Numbered from the stretch's first letter, positions 53,236 to 63,202 are shown. The stretch: DNA of 64,000 nt from Cellulosilyticum lentocellum DSM 5427 (GCF_000178835.2 NC_015275.1:1013001-1077000); one strand, 5' to 3'. Numbers and translations are program-made. Notes: generated from the letters alone by a model not told the origin.

Positions 53236-54200
53236 TGCATAAACTCTGGGATAGTTATCCAGAAATCAAAAAAGAGCTAGAAGTAGTTATAGACCTTATG
53301 GATGAAAATGCTTATTGCAAAGATAAGGTAATTGAAAGTTCTATTAAGGATATGATTCATTCAAATGGGAAAATGATTCGACCAGGCTTTTCTATCATTG
53401 CAGCAAAGTTTGGTGAGTACGAAGAAGAGCGAACAAGGGTGTTAGCCGCAGTCATGGAGTTTTTCCATATGGCGACACTTGTACATGATGATGTGATTGA
53501 TGATGCAAAGCTTCGTAGAGGAAAAGAGACGGTCCAATCAAAATATGGGAAGGACTATGCAGTTTATATTGGTGATTATCTATTTTGTATCTGCTTTAAG
53601 CTTTTAGCAAGCACGGCCTCTCTGCAAAGCATTCAAATAGATAGTAAGGCTATGTCTAGAATTTGCTTAGGAGAAGTAGAACAACTTAACTCACGTTTTG
53701 ATAAAAATGTATCAGTTAAAAATTATTTAAAGCGTGTTTCAGGAAAAACAGCAGAATTATTTTCACTAAGCCTTTATATAGGAGCTGCAGAAAGTAATTG
53801 TGATAAAAAACTGAGTAGACTATTTTGGAATATCGGACATAATATAGGAATGGCTTTTCAAATTATTGATGATATCTTAGATTATGTTAGTGATACGAAT
53901 ACATTAGGCAAAGATAGTGCCAATGACCTTAAGGATGGGTTGTATACCTTGCCTCTCATTTATGTGTTAGAGAAACAGCCAAAGGAGCTTTTAACTATTC
54001 TAGATAAAGAAATATATGAGGATGAAGATATTGCAGCTATTTTTAAGCTAACTCATGAATTAGGCGGAATAGAGAGTGCTAGAAACTTAGCTAAAAAATA
54101 TACTGATAAAGCTTATAAATTAATAGGTCAATTACCAGATAATGAATATAAAAGCATGCTCAAGGAAATGAGTAGGGTGCTTTTAGAAAGAGCATATTAA
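53235..54200 (+). CDS. dmkB: polyprenyl diphosphate synthase, DmkB-like
   Basis: This trans-isoprenyl diphosphate synthase extends IPP chains to the side chain of a (demethyl)menaquinone. The 321-residue product has the first Asp-rich motif DDVIDDAKLRRG near 88 and the second QIIDDILDY near 215, which bind Mg-diphosphate, and the GKMIRPGF pattern near 50. Start ATG overlaps the previous stop (TAATG), so it is cotranslated with eetB. With the UbiA-type enzyme at 20-21 kb it could make the quinone used by Ndh2. Confidence 0.9.
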   Translation: MHKLWDSYPEIKKELEVVIDLMDENAYCKDKVIESSIKDMIHSNGKMIRPGFSIIAAKFGEYEEERTRVLAAVMEFFHMATLVHDDVIDDAKLRRGKETVQSKYGKDYAVYIGDYLFCICFKLLASTASLQSIQIDSKAMSRICLGEVEQLNSRFDKNVSVKNYLKRVSGKTAELFSLSLYIGAAESNCDKKLSRLFWNIGHNIGMAFQIIDDILDYVSDTNTLGKDSANDLKDGLYTLPLIYVLEKQPKELLTILDKEIYEDEDIAAIFKLTHELGGIESARNLAKKYTDKAYKLIGQLPDNEYKSMLKEMSRVLLERAY

Positions 54201-54224
54201 TAACTGGGTAGGAATAAATACATG

Positions 54225-54263
54225 AAAAGGTGTAGCAAGTTTTAAGTTTGCTACACCTTTTTT
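54225..54263 (+). terminator. terminator closing the electron-transfer cluster
   Basis: AAAAGGTGTAGCAA pairs with TTGCTACACCTTTT around a short loop, ending in T6. Confidence 0.88.
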
Positions 54264-54456
54264 GTATTGAGACGAAATAATTATTCAGTGAATAAATTGT
54301 AGGCATTTCAAATGACTTATTAAGGAAGAGAATCATGCCTTTACTTGAAATATGGTGTATACTAAAAAGAATAGTAAGGTTTACAAAGAATAAAATACTC
54401 ACTATATACGATGAGAGCCATTTAACCATTAATAAAGAAGAGAAGGGAGCATAATA

Positions 54457-55167
54457 ATGGACAAAGTACTTTTAACTATAGACTGGGATTATTTTATTAA
54501 TGTACATAGTCAGCACTATATGTCTTATAGAGAAAATCAAGTTAACTTATTAGAAGAGTGGTATAGGCGTCATTTAATTTGCTTACAAAGAAATGAACAC
54601 TTGGAGAACTTTTATAATTTGACACCTTTTTACAAAACGTTTTGGAAGCAAGCTAAAAAAGCTCTGAAGCTAAAGAAGACGATAACTATTATCGTAACTG
54701 AGGGGCATGAAGAAGCCTATAAGATTGCTAAAGAGTGGGATTGCACAGAAGTATATTCTTTAGATGCTCACAGTGATTTGGGCTATGGTGGTTTGGCAGC
54801 ATTAGAGTTTGAAATAAACTGTGCCAATTGGTTAGGAAAGTTACTAAAGGAAAAGTATATAAATAAGGCTAATATTATTTACAGTCCCTATACGAAAGAA
54901 GATGCAGAAGATTTTAAGGAAATAATGGATGCTTATGAAGTACACTTTCTTAGTTTAGAGGAATTATTTACAAGGGAAATAGACGTAGCAGCTATTCATA
55001 TATGTCGTTCAGGTCCTTGGACTCCTCCATGGTATGACGAAGCGCTAGATGAGTTTATCAAGCAAATCAGTGAATCGCCAGTATTGCAAATAGAAGTAAA
55101 GAGAAGCTGGCAACCTAAGGCACTAAACTTAGCAGACCAAATTAATTGTTTTATGGGGATTCTTTAA
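54457..55167 (+). CDS. arginase/deacetylase-like metal protein (UPF0489-type)
   Basis: The 236-residue product starts with TIDWDYFINVH, has a DAHSDLGYGG motif near residue 108 and GPWTPPWYDE near 190. Asp/His clusters of this kind bind two metals in the ureohydrolase fold. It is related to uncharacterised UPF0489 proteins; the hydrolysed substrate is unknown. GAGAAGGGAGC ribosome site. No cotranscribed partner is evident; a FUSC-like gene follows after 91 bases. Confidence 0.65.
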   Translation: MDKVLLTIDWDYFINVHSQHYMSYRENQVNLLEEWYRRHLICLQRNEHLENFYNLTPFYKTFWKQAKKALKLKKTITIIVTEGHEEAYKIAKEWDCTEVYSLDAHSDLGYGGLAALEFEINCANWLGKLLKEKYINKANIIYSPYTKEDAEDFKEIMDAYEVHFLSLEELFTREIDVAAIHICRSGPWTPPWYDEALDEFIKQISESPVLQIEVKRSWQPKALNLADQINCFMGIL

Positions 55168-55258
55168 AAGGTAAAAAGCTCAGAGATATAGATGTAATAA
55201 GAATAAGAATAAGATATGAAAAAATAACCAAACTATCCTTAAGAATATAAGGGTAGGA

Positions 55259-56986
55259 ATGAAACTAATGATGAACTCTTTATTATCAAAAAGTAAAATA
55301 GATGTACCAGATACGCTTTTAAAAGGAACAGTGATGGTCTTAGTAACTTTTATAGCAGGATTTTTATTTGGAAAAAGTAGTATGATGATTGCTTTTGTTA
55401 TTTTATTGGGGGCAAATACTTTTGAAAAGCAAAATTTAAGAGTACAAACAGTAAGGAAGATTGCAAAACTGATTTTAATAGATACCCTGATTGTTTGTTT
55501 AGCCTTTCTAGCATCCCAAAATAGGTGGTGGGGAATACCTATTAATATGGCTACTTTGTTTGTTATTACTTATTATTTTGTTTCACCCTATGATCAAATG
55601 GCATATAAAACCTTTATCATGCTTTATGTGTTTTCACAGTATAATACTATAGAACTTAGTGCATTACCTAGTAGGTTATTATTAGTCGTATTTGTCTTAG
55701 TGGTTATGTTGGGAACTACTTTAATTAAACAGCACAAGAATAAGGCACTTTTAGATCCCAATATCGGTAAGGCTTGGGAAGTAATTAATGAACAACTAAA
55801 GTGTATTCTAGAAGGACATTATGATGAAGCACTTAGTTCTACTTGCAATAAGTATATGAATGAAGTAGCACATAGCATTTATTTAACAGGCTATAGGCGA
55901 TATTTAACCACTTATGTAGGAAAGATACAGTTTCAATTCTATATGAATATTAGCTATTTTAATGTTCTCTTAGTGCAGCTATCATGTGAGTATCAAAGAG
56001 GGCGCTTTGACAAAAAGGCATTGCAGAAACTTATAGGTATTACAGAAGTTATTGATAGCTATTTTAAAAGACAAATAACACGAACAAAAGTGATTAGAAT
56101 TTTATGGCGCTTTTTAGAAGAACATAGCGTAGCTAATGGATTTGAAGAAGAAATAGTAGATATGATTTATGGGATTTATAGCAATTTCGTTGAACTAAAT
56201 ATTTTAGATTATAAGACAAGAGATAAACTCTATTATAATTGGCAGCGGTCTAATCTAGAGCATGTACAAATGAGTATAAAAACCATTTGCAATCCTAAGA
56301 GTATAAGCTTTAATTTTGCTATGCGTATGTCTTTTATTTTATCTGTAAGTCTATCTTTAGCAGATTTATTAGGCTTTTATAAAATCATTTGGGTGGTTAT
56401 TCCCATTATTTCTATTACAGCACCTTACTATGAGGATACTATTAGGAAGAAGAAGGATAGGATAAAAAGTAATGTATTAGCAGCTATTATTGTAGGCATA
56501 GTCATTAATGTCATAGGAACCTGGTGGATTAATTTAGTACTTTTAATAGGTGGCTATTATTTGATCTATGCTTTTAATGACTATTATCGCATCTCATTCT
56601 TTTTAACTATTGTCTCCATGAGTTTATCGGCATTTAGTAGTGGGGTTAATGTCCTAGTTTTTTACCGAATCATTTATGTGATAATAGGTGCTACTGTAGC
56701 AGAGTTAAGTGCTAGGCTGGTGCCTTATAAAATAGAGGATGGTATTAAGGAGTTAATTAAGGAAATTGACAAGCTTAATACTGTATTAGAACAGCAAAGT
56801 ATTGCTAGTTTAGAAGGAAAAGAAAATAAGCATTATATAAGAGATACGATTATTCATTCGGCAGTTTTATGCCAAAAACTTTCTATGAAAAATGAAAGCT
56901 ACAAAGACCCTAAGGTAGCAGCCATTATTAATGTTAATACAGAATTTGCTATAAGGCTGGGCCATAAGCTTTTAAGGAATACTTAG
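55259..56986 (+). CDS. FUSC-family membrane protein (aromatic acid exporter-like)
   Basis: The 575-residue protein has two groups of about five membrane helices (residues about 20-155 and 355-500). They surround a cytoplasmic helical domain, followed by a C-terminal cytoplasmic tail. The halves carry similar FUSC signatures (MMIAFVILLGANTFEKQNLR; IIWVVIPIISITAPYYEDTIRKKKDR). Such proteins export aromatic carboxylic acids or drugs in other bacteria; here the substrate is unknown. The start may be 55259 or the ATGs at 55268/55271, which are better spaced from AAGGGTAGG. Confidence 0.85.
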   Translation: MKLMMNSLLSKSKIDVPDTLLKGTVMVLVTFIAGFLFGKSSMMIAFVILLGANTFEKQNLRVQTVRKIAKLILIDTLIVCLAFLASQNRWWGIPINMATLFVITYYFVSPYDQMAYKTFIMLYVFSQYNTIELSALPSRLLLVVFVLVVMLGTTLIKQHKNKALLDPNIGKAWEVINEQLKCILEGHYDEALSSTCNKYMNEVAHSIYLTGYRRYLTTYVGKIQFQFYMNISYFNVLLVQLSCEYQRGRFDKKALQKLIGITEVIDSYFKRQITRTKVIRILWRFLEEHSVANGFEEEIVDMIYGIYSNFVELNILDYKTRDKLYYNWQRSNLEHVQMSIKTICNPKSISFNFAMRMSFILSVSLSLADLLGFYKIIWVVIPIISITAPYYEDTIRKKKDRIKSNVLAAIIVGIVINVIGTWWINLVLLIGGYYLIYAFNDYYRISFFLTIVSMSLSAFSSGVNVLVFYRIIYVIIGATVAELSARLVPYKIEDGIKELIKEIDKLNTVLEQQSIASLEGKENKHYIRDTIIHSAVLCQKLSMKNESYKDPKVAAIINVNTEFAIRLGHKLLRNT

Positions 56987-57061
56987 GTGCAAGAAAAGTG
57001 AAGTAGGCAGAAGAGAAGGGATAAGCTATAATAGACTTATAGAGAGAAGGGAAGGTGCATC

Positions 57062-57901
57062 ATGAATAAAAAAGCCATTTTTTTAGATATAGATGGAACA
57101 CTTGTTAATCATCATGGGAAAATACCAGACTCAGCTAGAGAAGCTATTGCAGCAGCAAGAAAAAAAGGACATGTTATTTTTGTGTGTACAGGACGCTCTA
57201 GAGCTGAGATACCTGAAGAAATTTTTAAAATGAATCTAGATGGCATTATAGGAGCAGCAGGTGGTTATGTAGAATTAGAAGGAAAAGCTATTCATGAAGT
57301 TTATATTCCTAAGGAAGAAGTCACACATATTGTGAACTTTTTTGAGGCCAACCATATTGAATTTTATTTAGAGGCCACTAGTCAGGTTTATGCCAGTAAA
57401 GGTGGAAAAGCCTATTTGATGGCGATGATGAATGCTAATATCGCCCGTTATCCAGATGCTAAAGAAGATCTTGAAAAAAATATGCTTTCTTTTATTGCAC
57501 ATATGCAAGATGAGGGAGATATCATAAGAGAAGATATTAATAAAGTCACTTTTATGGGAGCTCAATTGTCTTTAAAAGAAGTGCAAGAAGAGTTTAAAGA
57601 GAACTTCGTAGCTATTCCAGGGTCTTATGGACGAGAAGGAGAACTATGCGGTGAACTTATGCTAAAAGAAGTGCATAAAGCAACAGGAATAGAGATTGTA
57701 CTCAAAGCGCTAGGTATTGAGCAGAAGGATACTTATGCTTATGGGGATAGTTATAATGATATAGAGATGCTACAATATGTAGCTTGTGGTGTGGCAATGT
57801 CAAATGGTGCAGAGGCTCTAAAGAAAGTGGCGGATGATATCACAGATTCTCCTGATGAGGATGGTTTATATAAAAGCTTTAAGAAATATGGATTAATTTA
57901 A
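57062..57901 (+). CDS. Cof-type HAD phosphatase
   Basis: The 279-residue hydrolase belongs to the HAD superfamily, class IIB. Motif I is FLDIDGTLVN near residue 8, motif II CTGRSR near 41, and the late motif YGDSYNDIEML near 230 contains the Mg-binding Asp pair. It dephosphorylates sugar phosphates or nucleotides/flavin phosphates; the substrate is not predictable. GAGAAGGGAAGGTG ribosome site. Single gene with a convergent terminator after it. Confidence 0.92.
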   Translation: MNKKAIFLDIDGTLVNHHGKIPDSAREAIAAARKKGHVIFVCTGRSRAEIPEEIFKMNLDGIIGAAGGYVELEGKAIHEVYIPKEEVTHIVNFFEANHIEFYLEATSQVYASKGGKAYLMAMMNANIARYPDAKEDLEKNMLSFIAHMQDEGDIIREDINKVTFMGAQLSLKEVQEEFKENFVAIPGSYGREGELCGELMLKEVHKATGIEIVLKALGIEQKDTYAYGDSYNDIEMLQYVACGVAMSNGAEALKKVADDITDSPDEDGLYKSFKKYGLI

Positions 57902-57907
57902 GTAAGA

Positions 57908-57958
57908 AAATGCTGGACAGCCACAGATGGTACATTGATGTGGCCGTTCAGCATTTTT
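57908..57958. terminator. bidirectional terminator between HAD and anti-sigma genes
   Basis: AAATGCTG-AC-GCCACA pairs with TGTGGC-GT-CAGCATTTTT with two mismatches. The genes on either side converge. Confidence 0.85.
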
Positions 57959-57973
57959 ATTGTTAGAGTAATT

Positions 57974-58798
57974 TTATAACCTTTTATTTTTTAAAATGCA
58001 CCAAAGGATAATGGTTATGACAAAGCCAATCCAGTAAACAATACCTGTCTGTAAGCACAATAACGTATATCCTTCTATACTAGACAGGGTTTTTAAAATT
58101 CGATAAAATCCTATAGACATACATATAAGGCTAATCGAATGAGAACACAAAAAATAGTAAGCAAAAGATTTTTTTAAAATTTGGAGAGCTCCATAGAAAA
58201 AGACTACAGCCCCAATGCCTATACCAAGATATAAAAATCTAGCTACAAATGGTCCTATTTCATACGCCTGTAACCCCAAAGGGTAAGTATGGTTATTTAC
58301 CCATGAATAAGAAAGGTACATAATTAAAATGACTATTATTGCCGTGGTTAATACGAGTATCTGACCGAGCCATAAATCCCAGTTTCTTTGTCTGCTTTTT
58401 TCAAACCTTCTATAGCATAAAAAACCACCGGTTAAAATAACTAATGGAAGCACCACATAAGATAACTTTACGCTTGTATGAATATTTCCGATGTTATTCC
58501 ACGCAATCATAAGTAATAATGCAGTAATACATACGAATACAATGAGGCTAATGACTGATTTTCGATCGCAATTTTTTCTAATCTTACCCAGATATTTCAA
58601 ATCACTTTTATTCTTCTCTTCATTATCCATCTGCAGGTTTTTGGGTAGGAGGATCTCCTGTTTCATATCTGAATAAAGTTTTTTGCACCTTTCACATTCA
58701 ATAAAATGTTCTTGAATATCCTTAGAGGTATTTTCATTAGTTAGATTTTCAATATAGGAAGGCATTAAATCCTCAACAATATAACAATTTAATTTCAT
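57974..58798 (-). CDS. anti-sigma factor with zinc finger (zf-HC2-like) and membrane helices
   Basis: The 274-residue protein has an N-terminal H-x3-C-x2-C motif (EHFIECERCKKLY, residues 30-42) with an upstream cysteine and histidine, typical of zf-HC2 anti-sigma domains. A linker and about six membrane helices (residues 80-265) follow. It lies five bases after the ECF sigma gene on the same strand and should hold that sigma inactive at the membrane until a signal arrives. An extended multi-helix membrane domain is less common than a single helix and could itself be the sensor. Confidence 0.85.
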   Translation of the reverse strand: MKLNCYIVEDLMPSYIENLTNENTSKDIQEHFIECERCKKLYSDMKQEILLPKNLQMDNEEKNKSDLKYLGKIRKNCDRKSVISLIVFVCITALLLMIAWNNIGNIHTSVKLSYVVLPLVILTGGFLCYRRFEKSRQRNWDLWLGQILVLTTAIIVILIMYLSYSWVNNHTYPLGLQAYEIGPFVARFLYLGIGIGAVVFFYGALQILKKSFAYYFLCSHSISLICMSIGFYRILKTLSSIEGYTLLCLQTGIVYWIGFVITIILWCILKNKRL

Positions 58799-58803
58799 GA
58801 CTT

Positions 58804-59310
58804 TTAGCTCCTTTCCATTTCTTTGATGTATTCTTGTAGCTTTCGCTTGGCTCTAAAGAAATTAGTTCTAGCCCATGTTTCACTTTTTCCTAGTAATTCC
58901 CCAATCTCTGCAAAACTTAGTTCGGATGTAATTCGGAGGATGACAACCTCTCTCATGTCGTTTGGTAATTTTTGCAGCATGTGATAAAAAGTGTTTTTTT
59001 CCTCTTTTAGAATATAAGTCTTTAATGGATCAAATAAGTTTATATTGGTCAAAGGTATTGCGATCTCTTCTATGGAGTATAAATCCTTTTTTTTACGCAA
59101 GTACTGTAGCCACACATGCCTAGCAATTTGACATAGCCAAGTAGATGCTTTACATTCTCCACGAAAATGGGCATAGGATAAAAATGCTTGGTAAAAGGTT
59201 TCTTGCGTTAATTCTTCTGCGAGTTCATGGCTTCCTGTCATTCGAAAAAGGAAGAGGTAAACCATTTTGCTATGCCTTTCGTAGAGTTTATTCATATCAT
59301 TATTTTGCAA
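58804..59310 (-). CDS. ECF-type RNA polymerase sigma factor
   Basis: The 168-residue sigma has region 2 (HSKMVYLFLFRMTGSHELAEELTQETF) and region 4 (LPNDMREVVILRITSELSFAEIGELLGKSETWARTNFFRAKRKL) without region 3. It directs an unknown regulon together with the adjacent anti-sigma. The TTG at 59308-59310 is the best start: it lies four bases after AAGGTGA, while the ATG at 59334 has no ribosome site. A promoter that it reads itself is likely but I could not identify one. Confidence 0.9.
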   Translation of the reverse strand: MQNNDMNKLYERHSKMVYLFLFRMTGSHELAEELTQETFYQAFLSYAHFRGECKASTWLCQIARHVWLQYLRKKKDLYSIEEIAIPLTNINLFDPLKTYILKEEKNTFYHMLQKLPNDMREVVILRITSELSFAEIGELLGKSETWARTNFFRAKRKLQEYIKEMERS

Positions 59311-59334
59311 TACATCACCTTCTTTCCGAAACAT

Positions 59335-59582
59335 GTTTCTATTTCATTAGTGTAATTTCTTTTTGATTCGTGACAATTTATTTTTCGGCTTTTTATTAAA
59401 AAGAGGTCAACTTACTTGTTTGTTGAACAGGAGATCCTTTTAAAGGTATTAATTAAGAAGGCAATTAATAAATATGATAAAATACTTATAATAATACGTG
59501 ATCAAGGGTGGAAATATTCTATCTATTCCGATATAATGTAAAGGTATGTGATATACATATAATGATTTAAGGGGGAACGAAG
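59335..59582. other. intergenic region between divergent sigma and surface-protein genes
   Basis: An AT-rich stretch that should hold promoters for both sides; no ORF, RNA or clear consensus promoter could be assigned. Confidence 0.4.
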
Positions 59583-61184
59583 TTGGAAGAAAATAATCAA
59601 AATGAAGTAATGAGCACAAAAAATAGTGAAAAGGGTAATAAGAAGATTGTAGTACTCATTGCATGTATTGTGGGAGTATTAGCAATAACAGTAGGTTTAT
59701 TAGCTATGGGTGGTTTAGGAAATAATGGTTCTAAAGTTAAATTGAGAACGTTAAAGGGTACACCACAAGAAATAGTACATACAGCGCTTCTTAATACACA
59801 AGACAAGTTAGCTAGTGAGATGACATTACTTGAAGAAAGAAATGGTGGCAAGGTTTTAGCTGATATTTTAAAATCAGAAGCGGCTGATATGAACTTTAAT
59901 GTAAAAATTAAAGGTGTAAGCGGCATGGAAAATGAGAGCATTATTAATGCAGTTGTAAAAGATCTAGCTGTTCAAGGTGATTTGGCTTATACTAAAGACG
60001 GAAAGTACTGGAATGCTGATTTAAAAGCAAAGCAAGGTGATTTAGAATTGGTTGGTGCGACGCTTTATAAAGCTGACCAAGAATTAGGAATTGATATTCC
60101 TAAAGTACTAGGAAATCCATATGCTATTAAATTAGATACTTTATTTGAAGACTTACAAGACTCACCGATATATGCACTAGGGGGCGGAGAAAGTATTGAT
60201 GAAGCACAAATAGAAGAAGTTAAAGAAATGTTTACTGCTATAGGTGACTATTTTAATGGCATTTTAGGCATGGCAGATAATAAAGAGTATATTGACAAGG
60301 TTAATAAATTATATGAAGATACCATTAAAGGCTTGGATATAGAAAAGCTTAATGAAAAAGTAGAAGGCTACGATGTTTATGAGGTTACTTTAACTGGTGA
60401 GCAAATGGCCAATTTTAATAAAGAACAAATGGCTATTATTATGGAACTAGATTTTGCTGACCGCCTATTTAATTTAGTAGCAAAATACTCAGGTGTTACT
60501 CAAGAAGAATTATTAGAACAAATAGCACAAGGCAGTACATATGGTGATGTAGATGTAAAATTTGAACTTCATGTAGATGATTATTTTATTCGATCAGGAG
60601 TGTGCACTATTATTGATAATGCATATGATGAAGAGATGATAAGTGTTGAATTTAATTTGGGTGATAAAGAAAATTTACTTAATGAGATTGGCTTTTCGTT
60701 TGGAGTAAATGATGAGGCTCAAGTAGAAGTGGCATTTAATAATAATTTGGGTGAAAAAGGTAGTGTATTCGAACAAGCTTTCAAAGTAAGCATTACATCT
60801 GATGGAGAAACAGGTTTTATTAGCTATAATACGTCTTATGATTCAAAAGCTAAGGATAATAACTTTGAAGTTAACTTCGAAGCAACACTTCCTTACACAG
60901 GGTCAGCTACTATAGCAGGAAAAGGAACCAAAGTAGTAAGTGCAAAAGAAATATCTACTACTATAGATGAATTAACTTGTAAAGTAAGTGATGATTACAG
61001 TAATGAAATGCAAGTTAATTTTGCAGTAGAATATGGTGCAAAGGCTATTAAAGCAAAAGATGTTAAGTTTGAAAGTAAAGAAGAAGTAAAATATGTTTTG
61101 GAACTTACTACAGCAGAATTAATGGCTATAGCTCAAAGTATACAAAATAATATTCAATCAATAGGATCAGCTTTCTTACAATAA
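59583..61184 (+). CDS. membrane-anchored extracellular protein, DUF6583-like
   Basis: The 533-residue protein has an N-terminal cytoplasmic tail, one membrane helix (residues about 22-46) and a large extracellular part. That part is made of repeated mixed alpha/beta segments (DLAVQGDLAYTKDGKYWNAD) and a long acidic, strand-rich C-terminal half. No catalytic motif is visible. Some segments recall the paralogous envelope proteins at 17-20 kb. TTG start with AAGGGGGAACG before it. The next small gene, 25 bases later, may be its operon partner. Confidence 0.65.
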   Translation: MEENNQNEVMSTKNSEKGNKKIVVLIACIVGVLAITVGLLAMGGLGNNGSKVKLRTLKGTPQEIVHTALLNTQDKLASEMTLLEERNGGKVLADILKSEAADMNFNVKIKGVSGMENESIINAVVKDLAVQGDLAYTKDGKYWNADLKAKQGDLELVGATLYKADQELGIDIPKVLGNPYAIKLDTLFEDLQDSPIYALGGGESIDEAQIEEVKEMFTAIGDYFNGILGMADNKEYIDKVNKLYEDTIKGLDIEKLNEKVEGYDVYEVTLTGEQMANFNKEQMAIIMELDFADRLFNLVAKYSGVTQEELLEQIAQGSTYGDVDVKFELHVDDYFIRSGVCTIIDNAYDEEMISVEFNLGDKENLLNEIGFSFGVNDEAQVEVAFNNNLGEKGSVFEQAFKVSITSDGETGFISYNTSYDSKAKDNNFEVNFEATLPYTGSATIAGKGTKVVSAKEISTTIDELTCKVSDDYSNEMQVNFAVEYGAKAIKAKDVKFESKEEVKYVLELTTAELMAIAQSIQNNIQSIGSAFLQ

Positions 61185-61209
61185 AATAGACGTAAAAGGA
61201 GGATAAGGA

Positions 61210-61482
61210 ATGAATGTAGAATCTCGTATGGATGAATTTGAAAAAGTGTCACACAAGACTACTAAGCAAGATGTTAAAGAACGTATGGGTGAATTTGATC
61301 CAGTAGATAAAGTACAAAAGCAACTTACGAAAGAAAAATCTAGCACATTACCTTATAGCCTCAAACGCTACAAAACTTGTCCTCACTGTGGGGAGTTCAT
61401 GGAAATTCATGAGCTAAAAGAAACAGAAGCGACTTATATTTGCAAAAGCTGTGAACAAAGAACGACTATAAAAATAAAATAA
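61210..61482 (+). CDS. zinc-ribbon protein (90 aa)
   Basis: Acidic/lysine-rich N-terminal half, then a zinc ribbon (CPHCGEFMEIHE at 57-68 and CKSCEQRT near 80). AAAGGAGGATAAGG ribosome site. Cytosolic, unknown role, possibly tied to the preceding surface-protein gene. Confidence 0.7.
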   Translation: MNVESRMDEFEKVSHKTTKQDVKERMGEFDPVDKVQKQLTKEKSSTLPYSLKRYKTCPHCGEFMEIHELKETEATYICKSCEQRTTIKIK

Positions 61483-61484
61483 TA

Positions 61485-61528
61485 AAAACATCCTCTTATT
61501 TGAAGTATTAAAGATAAGAGGATGTTTT
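61485..61528 (+). terminator. terminator after the zinc-ribbon gene
   Basis: AAAACATCCTCTTAT pairs perfectly with ATAAGAGGATGTTTT. Confidence 0.8.
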
Positions 61529-61628
61529 ACTATCTACCTCTATAGGCAATGTTGAGTATGAAAAGGATGTATGATAAAGTGAATATATTGGATACGTTTA
61601 GTAACTTAAACAGCAAGGAGGAGTAAAT

Positions 61629-63080
61629 TTGATTTTTTCTACACTAATACTTAATCAAGATACCCCTATTTATGAGCAAATAGAAAACCATATAGAAAAA
61701 GCGGTAAAAGCAGGAGCATTAATTAAGGATAGTAAATTGCCCTCTACCAGAGAAGCTAGTAGTGTACTGAGGATTAGTAGAAATACAGTTTTAACAGCTT
61801 ATGAAAACTTAGAGAGCAGAGGCATCATTTATAGTATTAAGGGAAAAGGCTCTTTTGTAAAAGAAGAAGCTAAAAATGATTGGCAAGAAGTGAACATAAA
61901 GTGGAAACAGCGGATTAATAGCTATGGTCAAACATGTGAACAAATGGATATTATTAAAACAGAACCCCACTATGAAAAAGGAATGATTTCTTTTAAAAGC
62001 ATTGCACCAGAAGGAAATTTGTTTGATGTAGAAGAGTTTAAAAGAGCGTTTTTAGATGTTATGGCACTAGAGGGAGAAAAATTACTTAATTATGGTTATG
62101 CAAAAGGTTATAGAGGTTTAATAGAGTATTTAATGAATTACATGGAAGGTAAAGGAGTAGGTGGGAGTAAAAAAGATATTTTAATCACCAATGGTTTTAC
62201 AGAAGGGTTAGATCTTATTTTAAGTACGTATACTCAGCCAGGAGATGTTATTGTATGTGAAAGTCCAACTCACCATACAACGTTAAAAATGATGAAGGCT
62301 TATGGCTTGCAAGTAGTAGGGGTGCCTATGGATGAACAAGGCATATTACCAGAGGAGTTAGAAGCTACTATAATTAAACATAGACCTAAATGGGTATATC
62401 TCACACCTTCTTATCAGAATCCTACTGGAATTGTAATGAGCGGAGAAAGAAGAAGAATGGTGTATGGTATATTAAGTGACTATCATACACCTTGTATAGA
62501 AGATGGATTTAACGAAGAGCTTTTATATTCTAGTTCGCATATTATGCCACTTATGGCACTGACCGGTGAAAGTAATCATATTATTTATATAGGAAGCCTT
62601 TCTAAAATACTATTTCCTGGATTAAGGTTGGGTTGGATTATGGCAGACTCAGCCTGCATTGATACTTTGGAAAGTGTAAAGAGGGCAAAAACGATTCATA
62701 CTTCCTTCGTAGATCAAGCTGTTTTTGTACAATATATGAAAAGTGGTGCCTTTGAACGCTATGTAAAAAAAGCAAAAAAATATTATCGAGAAAAATATTT
62801 ATATACAGTAGAGCAAATCAAAGAATATATACCCTATGAGAAGCTTTGGGGAGAGGGAGGACTTCATATTTTTATTGAGTTAAATCATAAGATAGATACG
62901 AGGGAACTACTAAAGCAGTGCTATAGGAGAGGCGTACTATTTATGCCAGGTGATATTTTTGAACCTAGTATGAAAGTAACTTCTAGCCTTCGTATAGGAT
63001 TTGCAAGGCTGAAGAAAGAAGAGATTTCTAAAGGGTTAAAAATAATAGGTGAAGAGATAAGTAAGAATATTATTCCATGA
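61629..63080 (+). CDS. MocR/PdxR-type regulator (GntR HTH + aminotransferase domain)
   Basis: The 483-residue protein joins an N-terminal GntR winged HTH (residues 8-75: YEQIENHIEKAV, DSKLPSTREASSVL, RNTVLTAYENLE) to a type-I aminotransferase fold. The fold has the cofactor motif TPSYQNPTG and PLP lysine in IGSLSKILFPGLRLGW near residue 325. MocR proteins sense PLP or amines and regulate vitamin B6, GABA or transport genes. The start is TTG after AAGGAGGAG. No divergent partner is present, so the target is not clear. Confidence 0.93.
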   Translation: MIFSTLILNQDTPIYEQIENHIEKAVKAGALIKDSKLPSTREASSVLRISRNTVLTAYENLESRGIIYSIKGKGSFVKEEAKNDWQEVNIKWKQRINSYGQTCEQMDIIKTEPHYEKGMISFKSIAPEGNLFDVEEFKRAFLDVMALEGEKLLNYGYAKGYRGLIEYLMNYMEGKGVGGSKKDILITNGFTEGLDLILSTYTQPGDVIVCESPTHHTTLKMMKAYGLQVVGVPMDEQGILPEELEATIIKHRPKWVYLTPSYQNPTGIVMSGERRRMVYGILSDYHTPCIEDGFNEELLYSSSHIMPLMALTGESNHIIYIGSLSKILFPGLRLGWIMADSACIDTLESVKRAKTIHTSFVDQAVFVQYMKSGAFERYVKKAKKYYREKYLYTVEQIKEYIPYEKLWGEGGLHIFIELNHKIDTRELLKQCYRRGVLFMPGDIFEPSMKVTSSLRIGFARLKKEEISKGLKIIGEEISKNIIP

Positions 63081-63202
63081 TATAGGAAATTATGGTATAA
63101 TCTTAAAGTAAAGTATAAAACTAAAGTATAAAACTAAAGAAATCGACTTATTATTACGAAATAAGAAGAAAGATTAAAGACTAGATATATGAGGTGAAAC
63201 AA

